From the NCBI GenBank assembly GCA_965658725.1, contig CBFHUI010000064.1, positions 1 through 15,560 on the forward strand: DNA of 15,560 bases, in the 5' to 3' direction. The position numbers were made by a program, and so were the translations under genes. Shown here piece by piece: positions 1-7,700 of this stretch (the first letter of the stretch is position 1; each line of letters begins with the position of its first letter). Origin of the DNA: UBA7985 sp965658725. Lineage in GTDB: Bacteria > Pseudomonadota > Alphaproteobacteria > UBA7985. A model generated the notes under the pieces. It did no database searches. It saw only the letters and a program-made list of their open reading frames with translations, and had not been told where the DNA came from.

Positions 1-2
1 GC

Positions 3-146
3 GTGGGGGCTGGAATCCTTGTTTTTGGCGAGACGGTTGATCTCCCCATCTTGCTGGGCTCCGCCATCGTTGTGGGTGCTGGGCTCTATAGCTGGAACCG
101 CGAGCGGACGTTGGCGCGGGCCTCCGTAGAGCCTGAAAGTGCGTGA
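3..146 (+). CDS. C-terminal end of an EamA/DMT-type transporter (partial)
   Basis: The reading frame is open from the window edge to the TGA at 144-146 and gives 47 residues. It reads as the last hairpin of a drug/metabolite (EamA-fold) transporter: a short FGE motif, a hydrophobic stretch rich in Gly, Ala, Ile and Val (the last transmembrane helix), then YSWNRER and a polar tail. In this superfamily the last two helices are commonly linked by a FGE-type motif and followed by a basic cytoplasmic end, which is what is seen. The substrate cannot be told from this fragment. The 115 bases between its stop and the next start (147-261) contain no gene, and I see no convincing promoter or terminator there. 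The family call rests on one motif and one membrane segment. Confidence 0.6.
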   Translation: MGAGILVFGETVDLPILLGSAIVVGAGLYSWNRERTLARASVEPESA

Positions 147-246
147 ATACTTCCGTTTAGGAACTGTAGTACTTTCTCTTTAGCTGTTGATTACCTGTGT
201 TCTGGGCCGCGGAGCAGTCTGTTAATCTTGCTTTACTCACGGAAGC

Positions 247-252
247 AAGGAG
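247..252 (+). promoter_or_regulatory. Shine-Dalgarno site fixing the methyltransferase start
   Basis: AAGGAG lies nine bases upstream of the ATG at 262. It supports that ATG as the real start, although the ATG is in a different frame from the part of the gene after the N gap. The TTG at 228, which is in frame with the downstream part only through the artificial gap, has no such site. Confidence 0.7.
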
Positions 253-261
253 CACGCGCTC

Positions 262-1301
262 ATGACCAAAGACATCGACCGTTCAACACTCCGGGCCTTA
301 CAGTNNNNNNNNNNATCCTGCCGCTGATGCGCATTGGGGACGAACTGGGGCTTTTCGCAGCATTGGCCGAGGCAGGGCCCTGTTCATCCGCCGACTTTGC
401 CGACGCTGCCGGGATTGACGAGCGCTACGCTCGCGAATGGCTCTATGCCCTGTGCGCCGCAGGGTACTGCAGCCACGATGACGCCTTTGAGACCTTCCAC
501 CTCAGTCCCGAACAGCAAGCCGTCTTCGCGGATGAAGAGAGCAAGGCCTTGATGATCGGTGCCTTTGATATCCTTGTCGGCAATGTCCACGGGATCGACG
601 ACGTGATACAGGCTTTCAAGACGGGCGAGGGCGTCAACTACGGCGACTTTCACCCCTGTGTTTTCACGGGCACGGCGCGCTTTTTCAAGCCGTCCTACAA
701 GTCGAACCTGCTGGAAAAGTGGATGCCGCAGATCCCGGCAGCAACGGCACTGCTCGAAGCAGGCGGGAGCCTCTGCGACGTGGGTTGCGGCAAAGGGCTC
801 TCGACGCAGTTGCTGGCGGGGCATTACCCGTCGGCCCGTTTCACCGGCATCGACATCCACGCCCCCTCCATCGCCGAAGCCAACGAAGAAGCCGCCAGCC
901 TCGGTCTCAGCGACCGGTTGTCGTATGAAGTTGCGGATGCAGAGGGCTACGAGGGCGCGTTCGACGTCATCACCTTCTTTGACTGCCTGCATGATATGGG
1001 TGACCCGCTGGGCGCTGCACGTCACGCGCACAGCCAGTTGCGGGAGGGCGGGATGGCAATCCTGATCGAGCCTAGCGCGGCAGATCACCCGTCCGAAAAC
1101 ATGTCGGTCATCGGGCAGATGTTCTACTCGTTCTCCACCATGGGCTGCGTGCCGACATCTAAGTCGCAAAAGGTCGGTCTGGCGCTCGGCGCGCAGGCTG
1201 GACCCAAGCGGCTCAGCGAGATCATGATCGAGGCTGGGTTCAGCGCCACAGAGGTGGTGTTCAAGAACGCCTCGAACATGGTCATTGTCTGCCAGCGGTA
1301 G
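262..1301 (+). CDS. Winged-helix class I SAM-dependent methyltransferase (contains an assembly gap)
   Basis: This is a cytoplasmic methyl transfer enzyme using S-adenosylmethionine; the acceptor is unknown. The part after the gap begins with a helix-turn-helix/winged-helix-like segment (IGDELGLFAALAEAG, then DERYAREWLYALCAAGY), as in O-methyltransferase-like families with an N-terminal dimerisation domain. The Rossmann domain follows: SAM motif I DVGCGKG at about 777-797, an acidic strand end GIDIHAP near 850, and FFDCLHDMGDP at about 972-1007, where the methyltransferase post-I motifs are expected. The C-terminal part (LGAQAG, then a short beta strand) matches the family's usual ending. The start at 262 is chosen for its ribosome binding site. 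The 14 residues before the gap and the sequence after it are in different frames because the gap length is arbitrary. By comparison with relatives roughly a dozen residues are missing, so the gene is probably intact in the organism. Confidence 0.8.
305..314. other. Assembly gap (10 N) inside the methyltransferase gene
   Basis: Ten consecutive N interrupt the coding sequence. The frame before the gap (from ATG 262) and the frame after it (codon starting at 315) would be joined only if the number of missing bases were 2 modulo 3. Ten is 1 modulo 3, so the ten N are a placeholder and not a measured length. Confidence 0.95.
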
Positions 1302-1309
1302 GCGATTGC

Positions 1310-1332
1310 GCGGCGGGGTTAGTCCTCGCCGC
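1310..1332. other. GC-rich hairpin between convergent gene ends
   Basis: A nine-pair stem (1310-1318 with 1324-1332, one G-U pair) closes a five-base loop. It starts nine bases after the methyltransferase stop and contains the stop codon of the small minus-strand gene at its loop edge. No T-run follows on either strand, so a classical intrinsic terminator is not shown, but the position between converging genes suggests a shared transcript-end structure. Part of the stem is forced by the coding sequence of the small gene (Gly-Gly-Glu-Asp). Confidence 0.4.
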
Positions 1333-1438
1333 CACCAAACCGCCGCCGAAGCCATGCGCTCACCTCGGCCCGCTTGGTCCAGAGGATGAGGCCGAGGGCG
1401 GCGAAAACACCCACGATATACATGTACATGACGGTCAT
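1319..1438 (-). CDS. Small single-span membrane protein, 39 residues
   Basis: A short frame starts at ATG 1438 and ends with TAA at 1319-1321. It is preceded by a strong ribosome binding site, AAGGAAGG, eight bases upstream. The product starts MTVMYMYIVGVFAALGLILW, a hydrophobic helix long enough to cross the membrane once. A basic stretch follows (Lys22, Arg23, then Arg31 to Arg33 around WLRRRFGG), and the end is Glu-Asp. By the positive-inside rule the C-terminus should face the cytoplasm. It faces the TolB-like gene head to head, with 56 bases between start codons. I do not recognise a family. Start, Shine-Dalgarno site, a hydrophobic segment followed by charges and a complete stop argue together for a real gene. 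Confidence 0.65.
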   Translation of the reverse strand: MTVMYMYIVGVFAALGLILWTKRAEVSAWLRRRFGGGED

Positions 1439-1494
1439 AAGCCGGGCCTTCCTTGCTTGTGCGCGGGACCAGTGTCGCCCAGTGTAAAGGGGAA

Positions 1495-2436
1495 ATGCAA
1501 CCGGCGGCCAGCAGGACCGCCAATCACCAGCGGGAAACCAACAGCGTGCGACAGCTTCAGTCCGGGCAGATTTCAGAACTCGTGGTGGCCCGCCGGGATG
1601 GGGCTGGACGCGAAGTCGTCTATCGGACCCAGGACTTGATCGAGGCCCCCAACTGGACCCCGGATGGCCGCTGGCTGATCTTCAACGCGGGTGGTCGGCT
1701 CTACCGACTGTCTCCTGATGGGGCAGAGGGTCCAGTGCTGATTGAGACCGGGGCGCTCAATGACTTGAACAACGATCATGTGGTCTCGCCCGATGGCCGC
1801 TGGCTGTTCCTCAGTTCTGACGATGGCCACCTCTACCGGGTCAGCAGCGAAGGCGGCGACGTGACACGGGTGTCAAACCAACACGGGGCGCCGGGCGATT
1901 ATCGCTATTATTTGCACGGCATCTCGCCGGATGGTGAAACGCTGGCCTATGTCGGGCTGACGGTGGAACAGGGGCGGACCGTAACGCGTGTGTGCACGAT
2001 CCCCGCTGAGGGCGGCCCCGACCGCATCTTGACCGATGGCGCGCACCCGGTTGATGGGCCAGAGTTCAGCCCCCACGGTGCTTTCCTCTACTTCAACGCC
2101 GAAGCCGCTGACCGCGCTCCCGGGCATGCGCAGATCTACCGGATGAAACTCGATGGCAAAGGGGTTGAGCAACTGACTTTTGACGATCGGGTTAACTGGT
2201 TCCCCCATATTTCTCCCGATGGCGCGACCATGGCCTACCTCTCCTATCCGTCCGGCACGCTGGGACACCCGGCCGACCATGAGGTCATCATCCGCCTGGC
2301 TCGTCCCGATGGGAGTGACATCTCAGACCTCGACGCCTTCAACGGCGGGCAGGGGAGCATCAATGTTGCTTCGTGGGCACCGGACTCTTCCAAGCTGGCT
2401 TACGTCCGTTACCCTTTCAGCGCGTCCGCCGCTTGA
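1495..2436 (+). CDS. TolB/PD40-type beta-propeller protein, cytoplasmic
   Basis: The 313-residue product is built of repeated beta-propeller blades of the TolB/PD40 type. Seven copies of an SPDG-like blade motif are visible: TPDGRWLIF (about 55-63), SPDG (73), SPDGRWLFLS (98), SPDGETLAY (144), SPHGAFLYF (192), SPDGATMAYLSYP (240) and APDSSKLAYVRYP (295). It has no signal peptide, unlike true TolB of the Tol-Pal system, so it is probably cytoplasmic. Related alphaproteobacterial proteins often keep the NNDH and NWFPH segments seen here near residues 92 and 234, and they occur near carbohydrate genes. The function is not known; a scaffold or ligand-binding propeller fits. ATG 1495 has AAGGGG only two bases away, which is tight. 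GTG 1546 is an alternative that would still include the first blade. Confidence 0.7.
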   Translation: MQPAASRTANHQRETNSVRQLQSGQISELVVARRDGAGREVVYRTQDLIEAPNWTPDGRWLIFNAGGRLYRLSPDGAEGPVLIETGALNDLNNDHVVSPDGRWLFLSSDDGHLYRVSSEGGDVTRVSNQHGAPGDYRYYLHGISPDGETLAYVGLTVEQGRTVTRVCTIPAEGGPDRILTDGAHPVDGPEFSPHGAFLYFNAEAADRAPGHAQIYRMKLDGKGVEQLTFDDRVNWFPHISPDGATMAYLSYPSGTLGHPADHEVIIRLARPDGSDISDLDAFNGGQGSINVASWAPDSSKLAYVRYPFSASAA

Positions 2437-2504
2437 CCGTTGGGCCGGTTCGCGAGAGCCTGAACGGCACAATATCCAAAACCCTTTGAACCGCAGAGTC
2501 ACCC

Positions 2505-4391
2505 ATGCCCGTCCGTCACCCGCTCGACCCCCTTTTCGCCGATGAAATCACTGCTGCCGCAGACTGCGTTCGAGCGCAGGCGGGCTTGGATGCCAACTCC
2601 TTCTTCGAGACCATCACATTGGACGAGCCCAGCCGGGCCGAGCGAAAGGCGTTTCAGGACAGCGGTACGATTCCCCGGCGCCGGGCCTATGTTTGCTGCT
2701 ATGAGCGGTCCACCAACCGTACCTTGCGCGGCAAAGTCGATCTGGATCAGGGAAAGCTGCTGTCGTGGGATCACGTACCCGGCGTTCAGGCGCGCATTCC
2801 GCCGGATGAGTTTGCCGACAGCGACCGGATTGCCAAGCAAGACCCCCGCGTTATCGAAGCGCTGGCCAAGCGCGGGATTACAGATCTGAATCAGGTGCTA
2901 ATCGAGACGTGGGCGCCGGGCAATTTTGGCGACCCGTCGGAAGAGGGTATGCGCCTGGCCTACTGCCACTGCTGGGTGATCAACGAGGCTGGCGACAATC
3001 GCTATGGACGCCCGATTGCGAACCTGCACCCGGTAATGGACCTACAAGCGGGCAAAGTCGTGCGCGTGGATGACTTTGGCGTTGTGCCACTGCCCCCGGA
3101 CACCGCCGCCATCCGTCCAACCGAGGGCCTTCGCACAGACGTGAAACCGCTGGACATCACCCAGCCTGAAGGCCCGAGTTTCGAGATCGACGGCTATGCC
3201 ATCCGCTGGCAGCGCTGGAACGTGCGCGTCGGGTTTGACCTGCGCGAAGGGTTGGTGCTGCACGACATTGGCTATGAGGACGACGGCGTCCTGCGGCCGA
3301 TTATGAACCGCGCTTCAATGGCTGAAATGGTGGTCCCGTACGGCGATCCGACGGGCGGCAACTATCGACGGAATGCCTTTGATACGGGCGAATACGGCAT
3401 AGGGACGGCGCTGGACAGTCTCAAGCTCGGCTGTGATTGCCTTGGGCACATCCACTATTTCGACGTTTGCGCCCACGATTGGCATGGCACGCCAACGCCG
3501 ATCCGCAACGCCGTTTGCCTGCATGAAGAAGACTTTGGCCTGCTGTGGAAACACACGGACGCCAAGACAGGGCAGTTTCGGGCGGTACGCTCCCGGCGGC
3601 TGGTGATCTCGTCGATCGCGACCATCGGGAACTACGTGTACGGTTTCTTCTGGTACTTCTATCAGGACGGGACCATCGGGACGGAGATCAAGGCCACGGG
3701 GATTCCTTTCCCAACTGCCGTCGCGCCGGGGGAAGAGCCCAAGTACGGCGCACTCATTGCGCCCGGCATTGCCAGTCACGTGCACCAACACTCTTTCAGC
3801 TTCCGGTTCGACATGTGCGTCGATGGCCCGCGAAATGCGGTGCGAGAGCAAGACTTTGAGCCCGCGCCCCTGGGCCCCGACAACCCGCACGGCAACGCCG
3901 TCGATATCATCGAACGTCCGCTGAGCCGGGAGAGCGAGGCTGCGCGGGAAATCGACGTGGTTCGGTCGCGGTCGTGGAAGGTACTCAGCGAGGGGCGCAC
4001 CAACGCACTGGGCCAGCGGACCGCCTACCGCCTGGTTCCGGGCCAGAATACGCTTCCTTACCTGCACCCCGATGCGCCGGTCGCCCGCCGTGCAGGGTTT
4101 ATGTTCAAGCACTTCTGGGCCACGCAATATGACCCGGAGCAGCTCTACCCCGCCGGCTGGTTCCCCAACCAGCACCCCGGCGGCGATGGCTTGCCGCGAT
4201 GGATCGAGGAAGACAGGGCGTTGGAGGGCGAAGACGTGGTGGTCTGGTACACCATGAACTTCCACCATTTGCCGCGCCCGGAAGACTGGCCCGTGCAGCC
4301 GGTGGTCTATGCCTCGCTGCACTGGATGCCAGAGGGTTTCTTTGATCAGAACCCCGCGCTGGATCTGCCGCCTAACGCGATCATCAGTTAA
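2505..4391 (+). CDS. Copper amine oxidase (primary-amine oxidase), complete
   Basis: It oxidises primary amines to aldehydes, releasing ammonia and hydrogen peroxide, with a copper ion and a topaquinone cofactor made from one of its own tyrosines. The 628-residue length matches the Arthrobacter globiformis type enzyme (about 640), and no signal peptide is visible, so it is probably cytoplasmic. Visible active-site elements are: catalytic base Asp293 in AFDTGE; the cofactor tyrosine Tyr377 in TIGNYVYGF; copper ligands His427 and His429 in VHQHSF and His588 in HHLPRPEDWP; and disulfide candidates Cys312 and Cys338. The residue after Tyr377 is Val378, where the family consensus has Asp or Glu. 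The start MPVRHPLDPL fits the family; the ribosome binding site is weak. The 68 bases upstream (2437-2504) hold no gene. The substrate is unknown. Confidence 0.93.
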   Translation: MPVRHPLDPLFADEITAAADCVRAQAGLDANSFFETITLDEPSRAERKAFQDSGTIPRRRAYVCCYERSTNRTLRGKVDLDQGKLLSWDHVPGVQARIPPDEFADSDRIAKQDPRVIEALAKRGITDLNQVLIETWAPGNFGDPSEEGMRLAYCHCWVINEAGDNRYGRPIANLHPVMDLQAGKVVRVDDFGVVPLPPDTAAIRPTEGLRTDVKPLDITQPEGPSFEIDGYAIRWQRWNVRVGFDLREGLVLHDIGYEDDGVLRPIMNRASMAEMVVPYGDPTGGNYRRNAFDTGEYGIGTALDSLKLGCDCLGHIHYFDVCAHDWHGTPTPIRNAVCLHEEDFGLLWKHTDAKTGQFRAVRSRRLVISSIATIGNYVYGFFWYFYQDGTIGTEIKATGIPFPTAVAPGEEPKYGALIAPGIASHVHQHSFSFRFDMCVDGPRNAVREQDFEPAPLGPDNPHGNAVDIIERPLSRESEAAREIDVVRSRSWKVLSEGRTNALGQRTAYRLVPGQNTLPYLHPDAPVARRAGFMFKHFWATQYDPEQLYPAGWFPNQHPGGDGLPRWIEEDRALEGEDVVVWYTMNFHHLPRPEDWPVQPVVYASLHWMPEGFFDQNPALDLPPNAIIS

Positions 4392-4403
4392 GCGACCAGC
4401 GGC

Positions 4404-5939
4404 CTAGACCTTACGCCCGGCGTTCTCCCAATAGGGCGCGCGCAGGCGGGGCTTGAAGATCTTGCCGCTGTCTTCGCGGGGTAGGGCGTCGTGAAAGTCG
4501 ATGATGCGCGGCTGCTTGAACCGCGCGAGTTTGCCAGCCAGAAAATCGGTGACTTCCTTTCGGCTGGGCGACCAGTCCGGGGCCGGTTCGATGGCTGCAA
4601 CAACCTGCTCTCCAAACTCAGCATCTGGCGCGCCAAAAACGGCGACATCCCGCACGAAGGGCGCGCGCATCAGGATGGCTTCAATCTCGGCGGGGAAAAT
4701 GTTGGCACCGCCGGAAATGATCATGTCCTTCTTGCGGTCGGTGATGAACAGATAGCCGTCCTCATCCACCCAGCCCACGTCCCCCACTGAAATATGGCCG
4801 TGCTGTTCAGCGGCTGCACGGGCTTCGGGGTCGTTGGAATAGTCGAAGTCGCCAAAGACCTCCATCCGCGCATAGATCTCACCGACTTCGCCGGGCGGCA
4901 GTTGGTTGCCATCGGCGTCGAGGATCAGCAGCGTTCCGCCCATCTGCATTCGCCCTGCCGTGCCCGGTCGTTCAAGAGCATCGGCGGACGAGGCCAACGT
5001 CATGAAACCAATCTCCGACGCGCCATAGGTCTCCCAGAACACCGGACCCCACCAATCAATCATCGCCTGCTTGAGGTCGTGCGGCCATGGCGAACCGGTG
5101 GAGATGCAGAAGGCAACTGACGACAGGTCAAACCGCGCGCGATCCGCTTCAGGCAGCTTGAGTAAGCGGCTCATCATGGTCGGGACGAGATAAATGTGAG
5201 TGACGCGGTGCGTCTCAATGGCCCGCAGGAAGGCCAGTGGGTCAAACCGGGGCGCAACCACAGTTGAGACCCCTTCACTGACCAAGGCCGCGCTGGTGAG
5301 TGTGGAGGGTGCAGAGTGATAGAGCGGGGCGGCGGTAAAGAAGGTCGCGCCGGGGTGAAAGCCCATCATTTCCGTGCCGATCCGGCGCAGTGCATCGGTA
5401 AAGTCGCGGCGCGGACCGGTTGCCTGCCGTCGAATGCCCTTCGGTCGGCCGGTTGAGCCAGAGGTATAGCGGCGCAAGGGACGCATCATCGCTGGCGTCT
5501 CGAGCGGTGGGCTGTCGTCCAACAGCGCGCGCCACTCCGGGAACGCCGGGGCCGCTTGAGCGCTTGTATTGCTGATCTCATAGGCCGCGCAAAGGGCGGG
5601 TTCTGGCGTGACGGCAATCACCTGCCGGCCCTGAAGCGCCGGGGCTGCATCAGCGACCAGGTCGCGGTGGATGATCACCGTCTGTGCGCCGCTGTCCTCG
5701 CAGATGGCCTCAATCTCCTCGGCAGCGCCGTGCCAGTTCAACGCGACCAGAACGGTTCCGGCTTTGGCCGCCGCGCGCATGATTTCCATCTGCGTCAGGT
5801 CGTTGCGCATGATGAGGGCGACCGGCACGTCCTCCCCGCACCCCAACGCAATCAGCGCGCTCGCCCCTTTGGCCGCGCGGGCGTCAAGCGCATCGGCGGT
5901 GAGTGCGCGGTCAAAGTCTCCAACACGGCTTTGCGTCAT
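4404..5939 (-). CDS. Acyl-CoA synthetase / AMP-dependent ligase (ANL superfamily)
   Basis: It activates a carboxylic acid with ATP to an acyl-adenylate and then transfers it to coenzyme A. The 511-residue product shows the family's core motifs in order: the phosphate-binding loop YTSGSTGRPKG (158-168), YGASE (305-309), SVGDVGW-DGYLFITDRKKD (384-405) carrying the Asp that binds the ribose and the hinge, and SGKIFKPRLR with the adenylation Lys493. The N-terminal domain is a little short for FadD, so a medium-chain or aromatic acid ligase is as likely as a fatty acid one. ATG 5939 is chosen over TTG 5963 because AGGGA lies at good distance before it. It is convergent with the amine oxidase, 12 bases apart. 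A role in processing acids from amine-derived aldehydes is possible, but no aldehyde dehydrogenase is seen. Confidence 0.88.
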   Translation of the reverse strand: MTQSRVGDFDRALTADALDARAAKGASALIALGCGEDVPVALIMRNDLTQMEIMRAAAKAGTVLVALNWHGAAEEIEAICEDSGAQTVIIHRDLVADAAPALQGRQVIAVTPEPALCAAYEISNTSAQAAPAFPEWRALLDDSPPLETPAMMRPLRRYTSGSTGRPKGIRRQATGPRRDFTDALRRIGTEMMGFHPGATFFTAAPLYHSAPSTLTSAALVSEGVSTVVAPRFDPLAFLRAIETHRVTHIYLVPTMMSRLLKLPEADRARFDLSSVAFCISTGSPWPHDLKQAMIDWWGPVFWETYGASEIGFMTLASSADALERPGTAGRMQMGGTLLILDADGNQLPPGEVGEIYARMEVFGDFDYSNDPEARAAAEQHGHISVGDVGWVDEDGYLFITDRKKDMIISGGANIFPAEIEAILMRAPFVRDVAVFGAPDAEFGEQVVAAIEPAPDWSPSRKEVTDFLAGKLARFKQPRIIDFHDALPREDSGKIFKPRLRAPYWENAGRKV

Positions 5940-6020
5940 CGGCCTGGTCCCTGTGTCCTGCAACCTTGTTTATGAGGGCAGAGGTGCGCGAGGGCCAGCC
6001 TTGGCTCAGGTGTTTTTTAC

Positions 6021-7259
6021 TCAGGCGGCTTCGTCGAGGCGCTCGGCTTCTTCGCTGACTACGGCGACTGTCTGCGGGGTCAAGGTCCGGCCCGCGCCCA
6101 CGGCGACGAAGTTGGCCTTCGCGTCATCGGTCACGCTGTCACGGCGGGTCATGCGGTAAAGGGTAAAGCCGACCATGAGAACGTGCGCCACCAATGTCAG
6201 CGCGAACAGGCCAAAGGCGGATTGCATGTTCATCAGCACACCCGCCAATATTGGCCCCACGACCGAGCCCAGCCCGTACACCAGCAGCAGAGTCGCACTG
6301 ATGGTCAGGCTCTGGCCCGGCTTGGCGTGGTCATTGGCGTGGGCGAGAATGACCGGGTAGAGCGAAAACAGCGCAAAGCCGCCAACGCTGATCAGGGCAA
6401 TCCCGAACCATGCTCCGGCCGGTTGCAGGATCAGGAAAGCCAGATCCACCATCCCCGCCAGCGCTGCCAGCCCGACGATGAGTAAGCGCCGGTCTAGGCG
6501 ATCGGACAACTGGCCCACGGGGAACTGCGCCAGCGCGCCGACAAACACGGGCAGGGAGACGAAAAGACTGATTTCAAACAGAGTAAAGGCTTGAGCTTCG
6601 GCAAAGACTGGCCCCAGCGCGACGAAAGCCCCGTTCGACGCCCCGAGCAGCAGCACGGACACCAGTGCCACCGGCGAGTTTCGGAAGGCTTCCCGCACTT
6701 CGAGCTTGGCCTGCACCAGCGGCGCCGGCGACTTGATGCGTGCTCCAGAGACGGGGATCAGGGCGAGGCAGTAAAACACCGCCGCCAACGTGAAGTAGGT
6801 CACTACGTGTTCAGGGGCCAGAGACAGCGACATCTGCCCCAGTGTGCTCGCGGTCAGATTCACCATGGTGTAGATGCCAAAGACCTGCCCGCGCCGATCG
6901 ACAGCGGTGGTATCGGTCAGCCAGCCTTCGATGATCATGGCGCCGCCGGCAAAGGCGATGCCGGAACAGACCCGCAGCAGCATCCAGGACGCCGGATGGT
7001 AGTACAGGCTCGCCAGCAACACCGAAATGCCTGCAATCGCCGCCATGATGCTGAATGAACGGATGTGCCCGACGGATTCAACCAGACGCGGCACCAGCAA
7101 ACAGCCCAGCACGTAGCCCACGGCCCAAGCTGCACCGATCCCGCCCATGGCGAGACTGTCGAAGCCTTCAGCACTACCAACAATGGGAAGAAGCAAGCCG
7201 TGGATGCCCCCTGCGAACAGCAAGGTTCCACTGGCAACGAGCAACGGGATAATCATCAT
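6021..7259 (-). CDS. Major facilitator superfamily transporter (YcaD-like)
   Basis: An inner-membrane secondary transporter of about 412 residues with roughly twelve hydrophobic segments. The first half contains GAAWAVGYVLGCLLVPRLVE followed by GHIRSF, the position of the conserved loop between helices 2 and 3. The second half contains the equivalent FPVGQLSDRLDRR. The arrangement is like the YcaD/UMF-type MFS proteins; the substrate cannot be read from sequence. The start is uncertain: ATG 7259 and ATG 7256 begin directly at the first hydrophobic segment, TTG 7274 would add five residues, and none has a clear ribosome binding site. The ferredoxin gene ends 123 bases upstream, and that interval (7260-7382) contains no gene and no convincing promoter. 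The acyl-CoA synthetase starts 81 bases downstream on the same strand, so the two may be co-transcribed. Confidence 0.85.
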   Translation of the reverse strand: MMIIPLLVASGTLLFAGGIHGLLLPIVGSAEGFDSLAMGGIGAAWAVGYVLGCLLVPRLVESVGHIRSFSIMAAIAGISVLLASLYYHPASWMLLRVCSGIAFAGGAMIIEGWLTDTTAVDRRGQVFGIYTMVNLTASTLGQMSLSLAPEHVVTYFTLAAVFYCLALIPVSGARIKSPAPLVQAKLEVREAFRNSPVALVSVLLLGASNGAFVALGPVFAEAQAFTLFEISLFVSLPVFVGALAQFPVGQLSDRLDRRLLIVGLAALAGMVDLAFLILQPAGAWFGIALISVGGFALFSLYPVILAHANDHAKPGQSLTISATLLLVYGLGSVVGPILAGVLMNMQSAFGLFALTLVAHVLMVGFTLYRMTRRDSVTDDAKANFVAVGAGRTLTPQTVAVVSEEAERLDEAA

Positions 7260-7382
7260 GGTCTGGATGCTCAAAGAGGGAGGATGGCCGTCTTTAGAGG
7301 ATCGTCAGACCCGGTTCCAATGAGCTTTCTGCGGGGCTGAAAGGCTGAAAACGTATCACCGCCTCAAGCCTAAGAATGGCGA

Positions 7383-7700
7383 CTACCCGTCGTTGAGCGT
7401 CACGATCACCCGGCCGCCTTCGACCCGGACGGGGTGGGTTATCAGGTTATCGTAAACCGGGGCTGCCAGTGCCTTGCCCGTGCGCACGTCAAAACGCCCG
7501 TTGTGCTTGGGGCATTCGATCACGTGGTCCATCACCAAACCGTCGCACAGATGGACCTGCTCGTGGGTGCACAGGCCATCGGTGCAGTAGACTTCATCGC
7601 CAAACATGCGGATCAGTACGTAAGTCCGGTCTTTGTGATCGAAGCGAAGCACGTCTTCTTCATCAATGTCTTCGAGGGCACAGGCATCAACATCAGCCAT
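7383..7700 (-). CDS. mocE: Rieske-type [2Fe-2S] ferredoxin, MocE-like
   Basis: A 105-residue soluble electron carrier. The cluster ligands are visible as Cys44-x-His46 (CTHEQVHLCDG) and, sixteen residues later, Cys63-x2-His66 (CPKHNGRFD), the two-Cys two-His Rieske pattern. Length and motif spacing match the small ferredoxins that serve oxygenases, including MocE of Rhizobium rhizopine catabolism. It overlaps the end of the upstream desaturase-like gene by eight bases, with its own GGAG ribosome binding site inside that gene, so the two products are almost certainly made together and the oxygenase is the likely electron acceptor. No ferredoxin reductase (MocF equivalent) is encoded in the window. 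The function in rhizopine use itself is not demonstrated here. Confidence 0.88.
   Translation of the reverse strand: MADVDACALEDIDEEDVLRFDHKDRTYVLIRMFGDEVYCTDGLCTHEQVHLCDGLVMDHVIECPKHNGRFDVRTGKALAAPVYDNLITHPVRVEGGRVIVTLNDG

Noticed and set aside
384..1523. Long open frame on the minus strand across the methyltransferase, 379 codons
   Set aside because: It is antisense to a gene with clear SAM-binding motifs, its translation shows no domain, and it overlaps the small membrane protein gene in another frame. Long antisense frames are common in GC-rich coding DNA.
2437..2470. Imperfect hairpin CCGTT/AACGG after the TolB-like gene as a terminator
   Set aside because: Only five outer pairs are continuous, the inner stem is bulged, and no T-run follows.
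3315..4322. 335-codon open frame antisense to the amine oxidase
   Set aside because: The plus strand carries all copper amine oxidase active-site residues; the antisense product is Arg/Val/Gly-rich with no motif.
7345..7358. GAAAACGTATCACC before the MFS gene as a third LacI operator
   Set aside because: Only one half matches the operator core; the other half is unrelated, so chance is the simplest explanation.
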